Position numbers and translations under genes: made by a program. Positions 1 through 9,300 of a DNA stretch of 64,000 nt are shown piece by piece. Each line of letters opens with the position of its first letter. The first letter of the stretch is position 1. The notes below the pieces were generated by a model, which was not told the origin of the DNA, made no database searches, and saw only the letters and a list, made by a program, of their open reading frames with translations. The stretch is from positions 248,001 through 312,000 of the forward strand of contig JAKEKT010000025.1 of NCBI GenBank assembly GCA_021495925.1, written 5' to 3'. The DNA is from Diplodia intermedia. Taxonomy: Eukaryota > Ascomycota > Dothideomycetes > Botryosphaeriales > Botryosphaeriaceae.

Positions 1-306
1 GCAGATATCCGTCTCTTCCGAGCACTGCAAATTGGGGGGTTTGTAGTGAAATGGCTCCCTTGCACTTTGCGCCGAGGCTGGTGAGGCATGGTCGGGAGAA
101 TCTCTGGCGCTTTCCAGCACCTATCTCTAAACCGAGATGTCTTTTAAATTTAATCAGGATATGTAAGATTGTATTCATGAGAAAACTTGCTGTGGGGTTT
201 TTTTTTAAAAAAAAAACCAAGGGTTGTTTGCTACCAATGTGGCTACTACTACTTATTGCTTTACTACTGCCGCTCCACCGTAGTCACGGCTACCCTCGAT
301 CTCTTT
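1..306. other. Left-edge noncoding stretch
   Basis: No convincing gene. The plus-strand reading frames here lack family resemblance and overlap the well supported minus-strand gene that begins its last exon at 307. A run of nine T followed by ten A at 198-216, flanked by GG and CC, makes a near-perfect A/T palindrome about 90 nt past the stop codon of that gene. It may simply lie in its 3' region. Confidence 0.5.
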
Positions 307-1321
307 CTAGTGGATCCTCAATTTGAGGGTATTCTCCAAGGTCAAGAAGTCCCGGACGGTACGAACGACGCGACAGCGCTTGCCAGCGATGTTGATATTG
401 GCCTCCCAGATACCTTGGTCGAAGATGACACCCTTGCAGAAGTGACAGTAGGTGTTCATCCATACGTCTCCAAACTTGCTGCTGCAGCCCATACAGCTAC
501 GGACATAGAGTACGGTGTCGGGTTCAGGGTCGTATGGCTCGCTGAAATAAGTCCTCTCCCTGCAGCGAAAGGCATTGGTATCCAGGAAACCTTCGCGAAA
601 CCAGTGGGCCTCCTCGCGGTGCCTTCCCCCAATGCGGCGGTGCACATCATCCAAGGCGCAGCGTGAGCAGATCCATGGCTTGAACCATATGTCCTCAGGG
701 TCGCATGCGCAGTGGTGTGTCGTCAATTCTGTCGGACGGCACTTGTCGCAAAGGAAGGCTGCCTGCGCTGTCGTCATGCCGGCATATCCCTGGCGAGCTG
801 GGTTGAGGCCTGGGCATATCATTTGCCATTTTGCACGACATTCCTGGTGTAGAATTAGTATCTGCATAGCATCTGCCAAGTAGAGAACTTCTAGATGTGA
901 TTGGCAGATGAATACAAGATCCGGACGCAAATGTAAGTTGTCAATGCGCACATTTACGCCCGGATCTTGTCTTTAGCTGCCTACATGAATATGGTGATGC
1001 GGCATCTGTGCAAGGCAGTGAAGTGGGTGGAGGGAGACTTACTGAGCATGTGTTACAGCCACACCTTTCGCAGAGGTCCATCTCATCCGAACATGTGACC
1101 TGTTTACCGACCATGACCCGTCCAGGAAGGCCCTCGCATTGAGTGAGCCTAGCCAATGCTTGTGCCGAGGGTGCCGAGCCGACCGAGGTTTCCTCTTTGA
1201 AGATGCTGACCCAGGCTGCCTTCGAAGTGGAGGCAACAGCAAATAGATCCCTCGAGGTGATCTCCGGAGCGAGTGAGCACAGAATGGGGTAGTGAGCCAG
1301 AAGCTCGTCGAACCGCGGCAT
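307..1321 (-). CDS. F-box-like cysteine-rich protein, tandem copy A
   Basis: Two exons, 1321-1043 and 843-307, joined in phase 0 (donor GTAAGT, acceptor ACCAG), give 271 aa. I chose the ATG at 1321 because the homologous starts of the two neighbouring copies align there (MPRFDELLAHYPIL here, MPELWNLIAQYPIL and MDSTLLLALLAQYPI there). Residues 1-45 look like a degenerate F-box helix pair. A Cys cluster follows at the splice junction (DLCERCGCNTC), then CDKC, CACDPED, WICSRC, and near the end CMGC and CHFC. These spaced CxxC pairs suggest a zinc-binding C-terminal half. F-box proteins usually recruit targets to SCF ubiquitin ligases; that role is inferred, and the exact family is not recognised. 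Confidence 0.75.
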
Positions 1322-1769
1322 GGTGGAAACCGGTTTGCGAAGCCAACGAAGGCCAGGGTGGGCGACTTTGAAGAGTTGAAGGAGGTGCAGAAGGATGCTC
1401 GAGCATAGAAGGTCGGCGACGGTGGATATGGCCCGGAGCAAGCGTGAATGCACTTCGTACTAGGCCCAATCTGGATTTCTCATTTGGTGAACAAGTCGGT
1501 GGACCATGGGTCACCTGTGTTAGCATTCGATGGACCACGCCATGTAAGCAGCTACAGGAGGCGACAGAAGAATTGACGCGGCTGGCGGGAAAGGCGGAAA
1601 AGGATTTGTAATAGAGTTTGGTACAGATGTCTCCCAGCCTCAATCCATCCGACCTCTTTCTTTTCCGGCTATAGGCACTCCACGTATACCCAGGGCTTGA
1701 TCCGGTCATCTTGTGCGAACTCCGAGTATATAGAGGGGTGTCTGCATGATTCACGCGCACACCTTGAAC

Positions 1770-1799
1770 GGGTAGTCATGCGGATTGCAATGACTACCC
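1770..1799. repeat. Inverted repeat, 10-bp arms
   Basis: GGGTAGTCAT at 1770-1779 is the exact reverse complement of ATGACTACCC at 1790-1799, with a 10-bp spacer. It lies between copy A and the decayed copy. It may be a regulator site or part of a small element; nothing in the sequence decides this. Confidence 0.7.
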
Positions 1800-1813
1800 C
1801 GCGGTGTTGAAAT

Positions 1814-1829
1814 AATCAAATATTTGATT
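1814..1829. repeat. Perfect 16-bp AT-rich palindrome
   Basis: AATCAAATATTTGATT reads identically on both strands. It lies 14 bp from the preceding inverted repeat, in the upstream region of copy A. Confidence 0.75.
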
Positions 1830-2040
1830 GAATATAGCTATCTAGTGGTCTCTTATAGACCTATCTGCTTGCTTGCTGGTGACTTGCCTGTTTGTGTGCG
1901 ACTTGATTCCAACCACGCGGGCATAACCACCGCACTACGCACATGGCTTGCTTATGTCAGATCAGCCGAATTTTCCTGCCACCGCTATTTAGTGCCCTTC
2001 ACCGCGCATGATCGGTTTCAAGGCTCTCACGGTCTGGAAA

Positions 2041-2160
2041 GTAAGGCCGACTGTGCTTTGATGTTCGCGCAACCGCTTTAAGCTCGCTGGGTTTGATGTT
2101 GGCGGCGAGGCTCCGCAGAATAGGGTAGTGAACCAGAATGTCGAGTAGCTCAGGTGTTGC
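2041..2160 (-). pseudogene. Decayed fourth copy of the F-box-like family
   Basis: Read on the minus strand from 2156, the frame gives TPELLDILVHYPILRSLAAN and then IKPSELKAVARTSK, which lines up with the first 40 residues of copies A, B and C (LLAHYPILCSLAPEITSRDL in A). The initiator ATG is ACA here. The frame runs on past 2041 for about 14 unrelated-looking codons and reaches TGA. No matching cysteine-rich second exon was found to the left. I read it as a truncated relic of a tandem duplicate. Confidence 0.7.
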
Positions 2161-2452
2161 GTGGAAAATTGGAGTAAAAGGCCTGGATGTTTTTTTGGCT
2201 CAAATATTTTGCTGCTGGGAAGTAGAGGTAGCCGTGAGGTGCGCATTGTTGTGCGTGGAGACGAAATTGATATGCGGGGGTTGGGAACAGAGTCGGTTTG
2301 AAAACTGAATTGTTCAGAGTCAACTACTGTTTACTGACTACCTTGATTTGCAGTCACCGACCCTTAGCTTTTGCTGGACATATGAAGCGACCTCAGCCAA
2401 TGCGGGGAAAGGACACTCCGAACCTACTCCTATTGTTGGCTTTGGCAACAGA
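2161..2452. other. Intergenic spacer right of the relic
   Basis: A spacer of about 290 bases between the relic and the stop codon of copy B. I see no gene or structured element in it. Confidence 0.5.
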
Positions 2453-3251
2453 TCAGGTATGACAATGAGGGTAATACTCCTGTAGGTTCCAATACTCTTC
2501 GACATTCTTGTGGAGGCCGTCGCAAAATGGACACATGTAGTGCATGCTGTTCAAAATGAAGAGACGGCCACAGCGATCGCAGTCTGCCTCCTGGGCTACA
2601 GTCAGCGCCCACCCGCATCATTTCAACTTCCTGATACTCACAGTCTCGTCAGGATCCCAAGGATCCGCCACGCTTTCGGTAAACCACAAAGGGTCCTCAA
2701 GCGAGAGCCCTATGCGATCTCTTCGCGCCATGTGCTCGCGCTCCCGGGTCTTGGCTGTCCTGCTGAGATCCCCATCGAAGCAGCGGCGGCAAATGTAAGG
2801 CAGCAGCCAGCGACGCTCTGGAGTGCATGCGCAATCGTCCGTTATGTCCATCGAGTGGCAGTCGCGACACCTCCATACGCCAAACGGCCTCATGTCGCTC
2901 ATATCTCCGGGGTAAACATGCTGCTCTCTGCCGACATCGTTGAGTGTCACCCGACAGTTCTGTGGCCCGGTTAGCTGGCGGCGGCTTTCATGCAGTAATT
3001 GCAGGCCAACTCACCTCGCATGTCTTGCATTTGCAATGAGAGCAGAAGTCGAACTTGTCGGCACAGCCTTCGCCGTCGCAGCGGGTTTGCCCTTTTATGT
3101 TGCGTAACGAGACTTCATTGCAGTCCGTAATCAGAAGCTTTCTGTACTTCTTGCTAATGGAAGCGACGTTGAGGAACTCCCGAGTTGTGAGGTTTTTGAC
3201 AATGGACACCAAAATCGGGTATTGCGCAATCAAGTTCCACAGTTCTGGCAT
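2453..3251 (-). CDS. F-box-like cysteine-rich protein, tandem copy B
   Basis: Three exons, 3251-3015, 2959-2642 and 2590-2453, all phase 0, encode 230 aa. Residues 1-45 hold the family start (MPELWNLIAQYPILVSIVKN). Then come CDGEGC and FCSHCKCKTCE at the first junction, WRCRDC, DCACTPERRW, YICRRC, and in the last exon CDRCG and MCPFCDG. Without the 51-nt second intron the frame stops at once; with it the tail matches copy A. Copy A has no intron at this place. Same strand and orientation as A and C, so probably tandem duplicates. Presumed adaptor-type F-box-like protein with zinc-binding tail; targets unknown. Confidence 0.72.
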
Positions 3252-3579
3252 TTTTCTGATGTTTGTATGTGCACGGAGAACTTTCCGGCATCTTTTGGGG
3301 GAAATAAAGGTGTATATATGTGCATGAGGAGCAAGCACATGAGTAAATATGCAGCCCTGTGCACGGGTAGAATTTGAGAAGTTATCACCAGATTCCCTCT
3401 TGAAGCGTTCGTAAGATCCACACACTCTCAAGTGGTCCTTTAGACATAGAAGCCAGAAGTCTCGGCCTGACTGGTGGTGCATGCAATACGTTGTCAGAGC
3501 ACGGGGTATCTTAATGTCGGGATAAAGCCGATTGCCAAGCGACTTGACCAGAAGCCCTCAGAGCTGTCTGAAACGAGCA
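3252..3579. other. Spacer between copies B and C
   Basis: About 330 bases that must hold the promoter of copy B and the 3' end of copy C. No other coding sequence or clear motif seen. Confidence 0.5.
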
Positions 3580-4408
3580 TCACAAGAGCCTTCTCCGCCT
3601 CTGAGCGTTGCCATGCGTCGCTTCGAACAAAGCCTTCACCTCATCGATGCGCTCGTCCTTCGCCAATCCTCCACAGTACATGCAACAGCCCTGCAACATC
3701 ACTTCTTGCACACGCCCCCCACACCCACCACCACAACCCGCAACATGATGAAGAGTTTGCTGAATTGGTGATAAACTACCAACCAGCATGCGTGCTTGAT
3801 TATACTCCGAAGGGTAATAAAACTGCCCCAGTGGTATCTCTGCCAAGTCCTTGTAGAAGCAGCGGAGACAAATGTGTTTCCCGCCACCATATCGATGGGT
3901 CAGCGGGCTGGGGAAACAAGAGCATTCGGGCTTGTTGGTAGTAAAGTGTAAAGCTTGGGCGACGCAGAGTGTGGTGGACACACGCCTGTGTTCGCCGTAG
4001 TCGAGTAATTGGTTGGCTCTGGATGGAGTGACTCTACAGTTCTGTAGTAACAACACATCAGCTTGCAAGGAATGTATGACAGAGAGAAAGAGATGTGTGA
4101 TGATCAGAAGAATTCTTGTTGATATTTGTACGTACCAAGCAAGTCCCATAACCGCACCTCTCGCACGCTCTCTGGGTAGTGGAGCAGCGTCCTCGGCGGA
4201 TGACTGAAAGGCGGGAAAAAGAACCGTTGCGATCGCAGCGCACCAGCCTCCTTAGGCTTTTCCACGTCATTTCTTGCCCAATTTTGTCCGACCATCGGAC
4301 CCCAAAGGCTTCCATGAGCTTCTTAAGTTCGCACCAGTCCAAGTTCATTACGATACTTTCCGCGATGGGGTACTGGGCGAGAAGAGCGAGGAGTAAGGTG
4401 GAATCCAT
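3580..4408 (-). CDS. F-box-like cysteine-rich protein, tandem copy C
   Basis: Two exons, 4408-4136 (donor GTACGT) and 4041-3580 (acceptor CTACAG), phase 0, encode 244 aa. The start is the ATG at 4408; an in-frame ATG four codons upstream is possible. The N-terminus (LLALLAQYPIAESIVMNLDW) aligns with copies A and B. Cysteine groups follow at CERCGYGTC, NCRVT, CSCFPSP, HICLRC, GCGGGCGG and CCMYCGG. The C-terminus ends in an arginine-rich stretch. It is the most divergent of the three copies: the WxCxxC segment of B is not obvious, and a glycine/cysteine run replaces the CMGC pair of A. Function unknown beyond the family inference. Confidence 0.7.
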
Positions 4409-4699
4409 GTTGGTAAGCAAGGGGCCAGGCCGGAAGCAAGCTGGGGTTTCCTTCTTCTTTCCTTCCCTGGGTCCAGAGCTATACAGATTGCAAATATTTA
4501 GTGCCGGGAGGGCGTCAAATATTTAAAAACGTGATGCGCAAAGTGGTTGTGGTTCGGGGACTATCTGAGCAGGTTAACCATGGGTACCCATGGCGGCGCC
4601 GCTAACGCTACCACCCAACACATTGTTCAACGTAGCACTTCGCTTGCTCTTATGGGTATACCTTTTTCAAGAAAAATTCTGCTTCTTTCCGCAGGCACA
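4409..4699. other. Spacer between copy C and the Nudix gene
   Basis: Upstream region of copy C and downstream region of the Nudix gene. No coding sequence recognised. A GCCGGGAGGGCGTCAAATATTT segment lies near 4502-4523 without assignable role. Confidence 0.45.
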
Positions 4700-5658
4700 T
4701 TAAACGTCAATCTTTCCCTCCTTCCTCAACCCCTCATAGAAAGCCCAAGCACCCAGAGCCTTCGCATCCCGTCCGCCTTCCTTCCAGAGATCCTCCAGTC
4801 TCACAAGCTTTAGTGTGATCTTCTCGCCATGCTCCCTGATGCCCGTCAACTTGCCCTGCCACTCCTTCAACGTCTCCCTCTTCACCCGCCGCTGATGCAA
4901 GAACAACGGGATGAACTCATCGCACCCGCCCGCACTTGGATACATGGCCTGCCTCAGTGCCTCGCCCGTCGTGTCTTCCGTCTTGGGCACCGCGAGCGCC
5001 GTCAGGTCGATGAGCTGGCTCTCGGGCACCTTCATGCCCGTCTCCTCCTCGATCTCCTTGGCCGCGCCGCCGGCAAAGGTGCCGCTATCATCGAGCATGC
5101 CAGCCGGGAGCTCGACCAGAGAGAGGGAACCGGCGGGGATGCGTGGTTGCACCGTCAGGATCACGTACTTGTCTTGCTCGGTGTGTTCGGGGACGTCGTC
5201 AGGCTGAAGGATGAGCTAAGGATGAGTGATTAGCGGATGGCGGTGGATGGCGGGCGGTTCGCGGGACTTACCAGCATCCCCACGCTACCGCCGCGGAGGA
5301 AGATCGAACCAGGCAGGTATTCTCCCTTGTCGTTGGTGACGTCGGCCTTGATTTTCACGAAGCCGAGCTTCGTCTTGCTGAACCAGTCGCATGCCTGGAC
5401 ATCGATTTTGCGGAGCTTGTAGGGGGCATCGTGGAAGACGTGGTCTTTGTCCTGCTGCCGGGCAAGCGAATGCTGCAGCGTGGATATCCAGTTCTTGAAG
5501 GCTGTGAAGGCGAGCAGCTGGTCCTTAGTGATGTCGTTGGTGAGGTTGACGACGCACTCGGGCGACGAGTTCGGCAGAACGAAGGACGACATGGTACGGA
5601 CGGGCGCTATGCGGGAGCGGAAGAGGTGTCGGGCCGTCACCCTGAGGCGGGAGAGCAT
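4700..5658 (-). CDS. Nudix hydrolase, ADP-sugar pyrophosphatase-like
   Basis: Exons 5658-5272 and 5215-4700 (phase 0; donor GTAAGT, acceptor CCTTAG) give 300 aa. The first ATG, at 5658, adds an arginine-rich leader (MLSRLRVTARHLFRSRIAP) that looks like a mitochondrial presequence; a second ATG, 22 codons on, would give a cytosolic form. The Nudix box lies at residues 168-190: GMLDDSGTFAGG, then AAKEIEEETGM. The EExxG core that binds metal is intact, while the upstream Glu of the consensus is Gly and the Arg is Lys. The GMLDD start recalls plant NUDX14-type ADP-sugar pyrophosphatases, so hydrolysis of ADP-ribose or ADP-sugar is the likely reaction. It lies head-to-tail downstream of a terpene synthase. 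Confidence 0.85.
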
Positions 5659-5913
5659 GCGTGCAGTACTGTGGGAAGATTGTTTGGTGGGCAACCTAGT
5701 GATGACGTCGGGGTTCAGCTAGGTGGACCCTGAGCTCGCCTGTTTGAGTCATGCCTCGCGTTCCCCGCACTAGGCATCACCCTCACATCCACTGCATCAA
5801 CATAGCAATTTTATCGGAACGCATTCTATTCGTTGTCATGTCCACCAAAGCCCAAAGAACTCCCACCCGTCTCCTTCACGCCCGGCACCTGATACCACAC
5901 GACCCACACCCGT

Positions 5914-7172
5914 TCAAGGAAGCGCCATGATGCGCGTCTTGCGCACATCGTCCCCTTCTTTTCCCAGATACCGACCCGTCATGTAACTGGAACCGCTTGT
6001 TAGTAGTCTTCTGATGCAGGTGTGTGTGGCCGTGCTTACCTCCAGTAGACGTTACCCAGCGCAGTGTCGCGGCAACCGTCAATGTACCTGAGCATCTCCC
6101 GATCCACCTGCTCGCCCCAGGATGGCATCTCGGCAAGTGCGAGATACCATCCCTTGTAGAGGCCATTGAACATCTCTTCAACAGCATCTGCAGCCTCCTG
6201 CTCCGAAAGGCCATGCTTTCGATAGATATGGATGATGTTGTGTTCAACCCCCAATGCCAAATCCTTCCTGTATGAGAGAACGTCGTTCTGCCTGGCTGAC
6301 TGTGAGCGTATATTCAAGATGGTATCGTGCGGGTCTTCGTACAAGCAAACAAGATCCGACGAGATGCGCCGCAATTCAATTACCGCCTTGTGGTCGAACA
6401 CGTGTGATGGCAATTCGATTCCCTGCGCGTACCTGCCACACAGCCAATTAGCTCAAGCACAACACAAGTGGAAAAAGCAAGGGGCAAAGCACTTACTCGA
6501 TGAGTTCATGGCAAGGATACACGCCGATGGTACTCCTCCTGAAGTCCATGAACTCTTCGACGTTCACCGCGATCGACTCGGATATAACGTCCACCTGTCT
6601 CAGCAGCCCGTCAAAGTAGTCTTTCATCGACTTCTTGTATCTTTCCTGAAGATCCGGTGATGCCCTCTTCTTGAAACCGAACCAGCTGTACTGGAACATG
6701 TGTCTCAGGCGGTTCTCGCTCGCCGAGATCACCGGATGGCCATCAGTCATTATTGCCATCATGGCCAAGACCTCTTCCTTCGCTGCTTCGGGATCATCTT
6801 TGAGGTGGCCCTCATCGAACTGGTCGTCGAAGAAAAAGACCCAATGCATCCAGATGGCGACAACGAGTAGCGCCTCTTCGTCAGCGTCCGGCATCCATAT
6901 GGCGCCCAAGTACGCCAAGCCCGATTTCGAGCACTGCATTGCTTGCTGCTCATTCAAATCGAGAGTGCTGACCACCCATTTTTCGGCCTGGGATTTGACC
7001 TTCTGGTAGTTCGGGTTCTCCCGGGGGGCGAGAGACATGATGGATGCAAACATGTCCGGAATTCGTACGTATCTTCTGGTTTGAATCAGCACTGACTGCC
7101 CAAAAGCTCATTGACGACCATTACAAACCTGGGCAGCTCGCCGCCGTTGGCCAATTCTTCGCCGGCCGCCAT
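5914..7172 (-). CDS. Class I terpene (sesquiterpene) synthase
   Basis: Five exons, 7172-7129, 7075-6497, 6432-6343, 6291-6040 and 5995-5914, give 348 aa, the usual length for fungal pentalenene-synthase-like cyclases. The aspartate-rich Mg-diphosphate motif FFFDDQFDE is at about residues 96-103. The second metal motif is NDVLSYRKD at 240-248, with Asp instead of the usual Glu in the last ligand position. The C-terminal RY pair is in TGRYLGK. These enzymes ionise a prenyl diphosphate, normally farnesyl diphosphate, and cyclise the cation; the product cannot be read from sequence. Intron 6342-6292 is 51 nt and in frame, so an annotation pipeline may retain it. No P450, prenyltransferase or transporter is nearby, so there is no obvious cluster. 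Confidence 0.9.
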
Positions 7173-7252
7173 AATTTGTGATGTGGAAATGTCGTCTGAT
7201 CAGTGGAGGATGCTTCTCTGTGTCCAAGCAAAGAACTGACCCTCAACGAGGC

Positions 7253-7260
7253 TACTTATA
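7253..7260 (-). promoter_or_regulatory. TATA-like box of the terpene synthase
   Basis: On the minus strand TATAAGTA lies 81 nt before the ATG at 7172, a normal distance for a fungal TATA element plus short leader. Confidence 0.4.
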
Positions 7261-8259
7261 TCTTCCAGAAGCGCACTTCCGATGCTTTCACGCCACACCG
7301 TAGTGCTCTGGCACAGCCTTCATCCAACGGTGCGGCGTTCCGGGCCTCCACACAATCCCAAATCCTCCCAAAGCAGGCCATGTTCAATCAACGTGAGAGA
7401 TTTGATTCATCATACATTCCTCCATGTAAGCTTCCAGGCTCAGCTCGGCGCTTCCGCAAGGCTGCATGGGGAAGTTGACGTACAGTCGTTCGGAGTCAAA
7501 GCTTTCTTGACACGTGCCAGCGCCATAGTTCCGCTCTTTGATAAAGGCGAGTGAGTATTAGGGCTGGGACATGAGGCTCAGTGTGGGTGACCGATGGACG
7601 TCGACGTCCATCGGCGGCGCTGCAATTTCCAGGCGGTCTGGCTTACTATCCCATGGATCCGGACCAATTCGCCTCCACATGTCCTTTCAGTGAGATGCGC
7701 AGAGCAGCGTGTAGGTGTCTTATCAGGCTGGAACTGGAACTGAAGATGTTCAGCAAGAATGCAACACCATAGCGCGGCACATCCATAACACACAGCAGCA
7801 CAGCGTCCACGAAACCAGTTGAGCATCAAAGTCACATTGAAAGTTCCGCGAACCTGTACTGGGGAAGTCTGCAACCGTCATGACTCGCCGTCCATGTGGA
7901 CCAAATATAGTCGTGACTTCTTGGTGGAGCGGTAAGCTCCCTTGTGCGCCGAGCCCTAAAGCCCTACTCCCGATACGAACAGTCGCCCACAGCGCCGGGG
8001 CCAACAAGAGCGCAACAACCTGTTGCGGCACAGACCTACGCCCCGCGCCTCTTCCTACGAATGCCATCTATCTCCAGAGGCCCAAGCTCCCACAAAAAAT
8101 CCGCCCGAAGCGCTTGAAATCGCGCCTTCTTCTCGCCGCGTACGCGCAGCGTCATCGCCCAAAATAGTAATATAAGCCCAAGACTCCGAGGCCTCGCCTC
8201 GCCACATGATGGGGTGCCGCAGAGCCTCATCATCTCGCCCCCCCCTCCCTCGCGCCGCT
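7261..8259. other. Intergenic, no gene recognised
   Basis: About 1 kb with several short open frames on both strands, none with family resemblance, good start context or splice continuity. It probably serves as upstream region of the terpene synthase and 3' region of the doubtful ORF at 8260. Confidence 0.5.
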
Positions 8260-8676
8260 CTACTCCACCCTTGCATCCCCGAAGCACCTTTCCACGCGCT
8301 GCCCCGGCCTCCTCCTCCACCACACAGGCAGCAGCGGGTCCCGCCGCTCAGCCGGAGCGCCGTTCCTCCGCAGAGCCGCCATATTTGTCGACGTCGACCA
8401 GCCGCTGCTGATGACCCGTTGCCCGACGGCTCTTTCCCGCTCGACGGCGAAGCAGTAGTGGTGGTCGAATGCGGCGGGATGCGGGAAGCTGCCGCCGCCG
8501 CCGCCGCCCGTGGCCGGTGCGCTTTCCAGATCGAGCTGCTTCGTCGTGGCGAGCCCGAAGAGGGAGCGGAGGCGGGCGGTGAGCGACGGGGGGCGGGTTT
8601 TGGTTGTTGTTGTTGTTGTTGTTGCGGCGGAGGAGGAGGAGAGATAGGCTGCGGCGGGGCTCTGCGGCGAATCCAT
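8260..8676 (-). CDS. Hypothetical small low-complexity protein
   Basis: A single open frame of 138 codons starting with ATG (MDSPQSPAAAYLSSSS). It contains a seven-threonine run encoded by ACA repeats, a basic segment (LTARLRSLFGL), six glycines, and a tail rich in Arg and Trp. Third codon positions are strongly G/C, as in the true genes here, which is why I list it. I recognise no domain. Overlapping frames in this GC-rich stretch are also open, so it could be chance; an unseen intron could also change the C-terminus. Confidence 0.35.
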   Translation of the reverse strand: MDSPQSPAAAYLSSSSAATTTTTTTKTRPPSLTARLRSLFGLATTKQLDLESAPATGGGGGGSFPHPAAFDHHYCFAVERERAVGQRVISSGWSTSTNMAALRRNGAPAERRDPLLPVWWRRRPGQRVERCFGDARVE

Positions 8677-9300
8677 GCCTGGCTGGCTGTTTGGCTGCGA
8701 GGTTGCGTCCTTCTGTGAGGCTGTGTTTTAGGGTGTCGTGTGCGGTTTTGCCGGGGTTGTGTGTATGCTTGTTTGGCTCCAAGCGTTTGGGTGGTGTTTT
8801 GTTCTGGAACGGGCGTTTGACGTGTGGAAATCGAAACTGATCTAACTCGGCGAAGAATTTATTCATGGCAAAATGCGCAGTGGGGCCTTATGTGCATCTT
8901 GTGCATGTGGTTGCTGCGTGGACAGCGCTTGTCATGGGAAAACGCTGTTTTGAAGGGTGCCGACTTGACAAAGCCTCGTAAATAGTATCGTAGTAGATCT
9001 TTTACAATGAGCAAACAACGGATTTGTAAAACGACGAAAACATTATCGACGAGTGAATTGGAACTTCAATGCAGGCATAGAAGTATGGGGCGGGTATTAT
9101 TTCAGACGCCCAGTCATGTGCTCAGATATTTTCGGACTTTTGCACTACTCCAAGCTCCTTATTTTGACAATTGTGAGCCTGGTTGTTGCGCCATGAAAGA
9201 TGTGATTTCGGGTGCTGTCTTGTATGAGCACAGAAGTTTCTTGGGTCTTGTAATATCATCTCGAGGGAATGACTAACCGCAGATTCCTTGCTGTGACCGC
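8677..9300. other. Intergenic, no gene recognised
   Basis: Upstream of the doubtful ORF and downstream of the DUF3632 gene. No supported coding frame, repeat or RNA gene. Confidence 0.5.

Larger units (their letters stand above)
1322..2040. other. Intergenic region upstream of copy A
   Basis: No coding frame that I can support. On the minus strand a CTATATAC sequence lies near 1725-1732, about 400 nt before the copy A start codon, which would allow a long 5' leader. The stretch contains two neighbouring palindromes listed separately. A decayed gene fragment begins at 2041. Confidence 0.5.

Noticed and set aside
51..666. Plus-strand open frames over the left end
   Set aside because: They run antisense to the exon of copy A, which has family support from its neighbours.
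7578..7874. Short minus-strand frame upstream of the terpene synthase
   Set aside because: No homology sense, no splice link, and codon use unlike the neighbouring genes.
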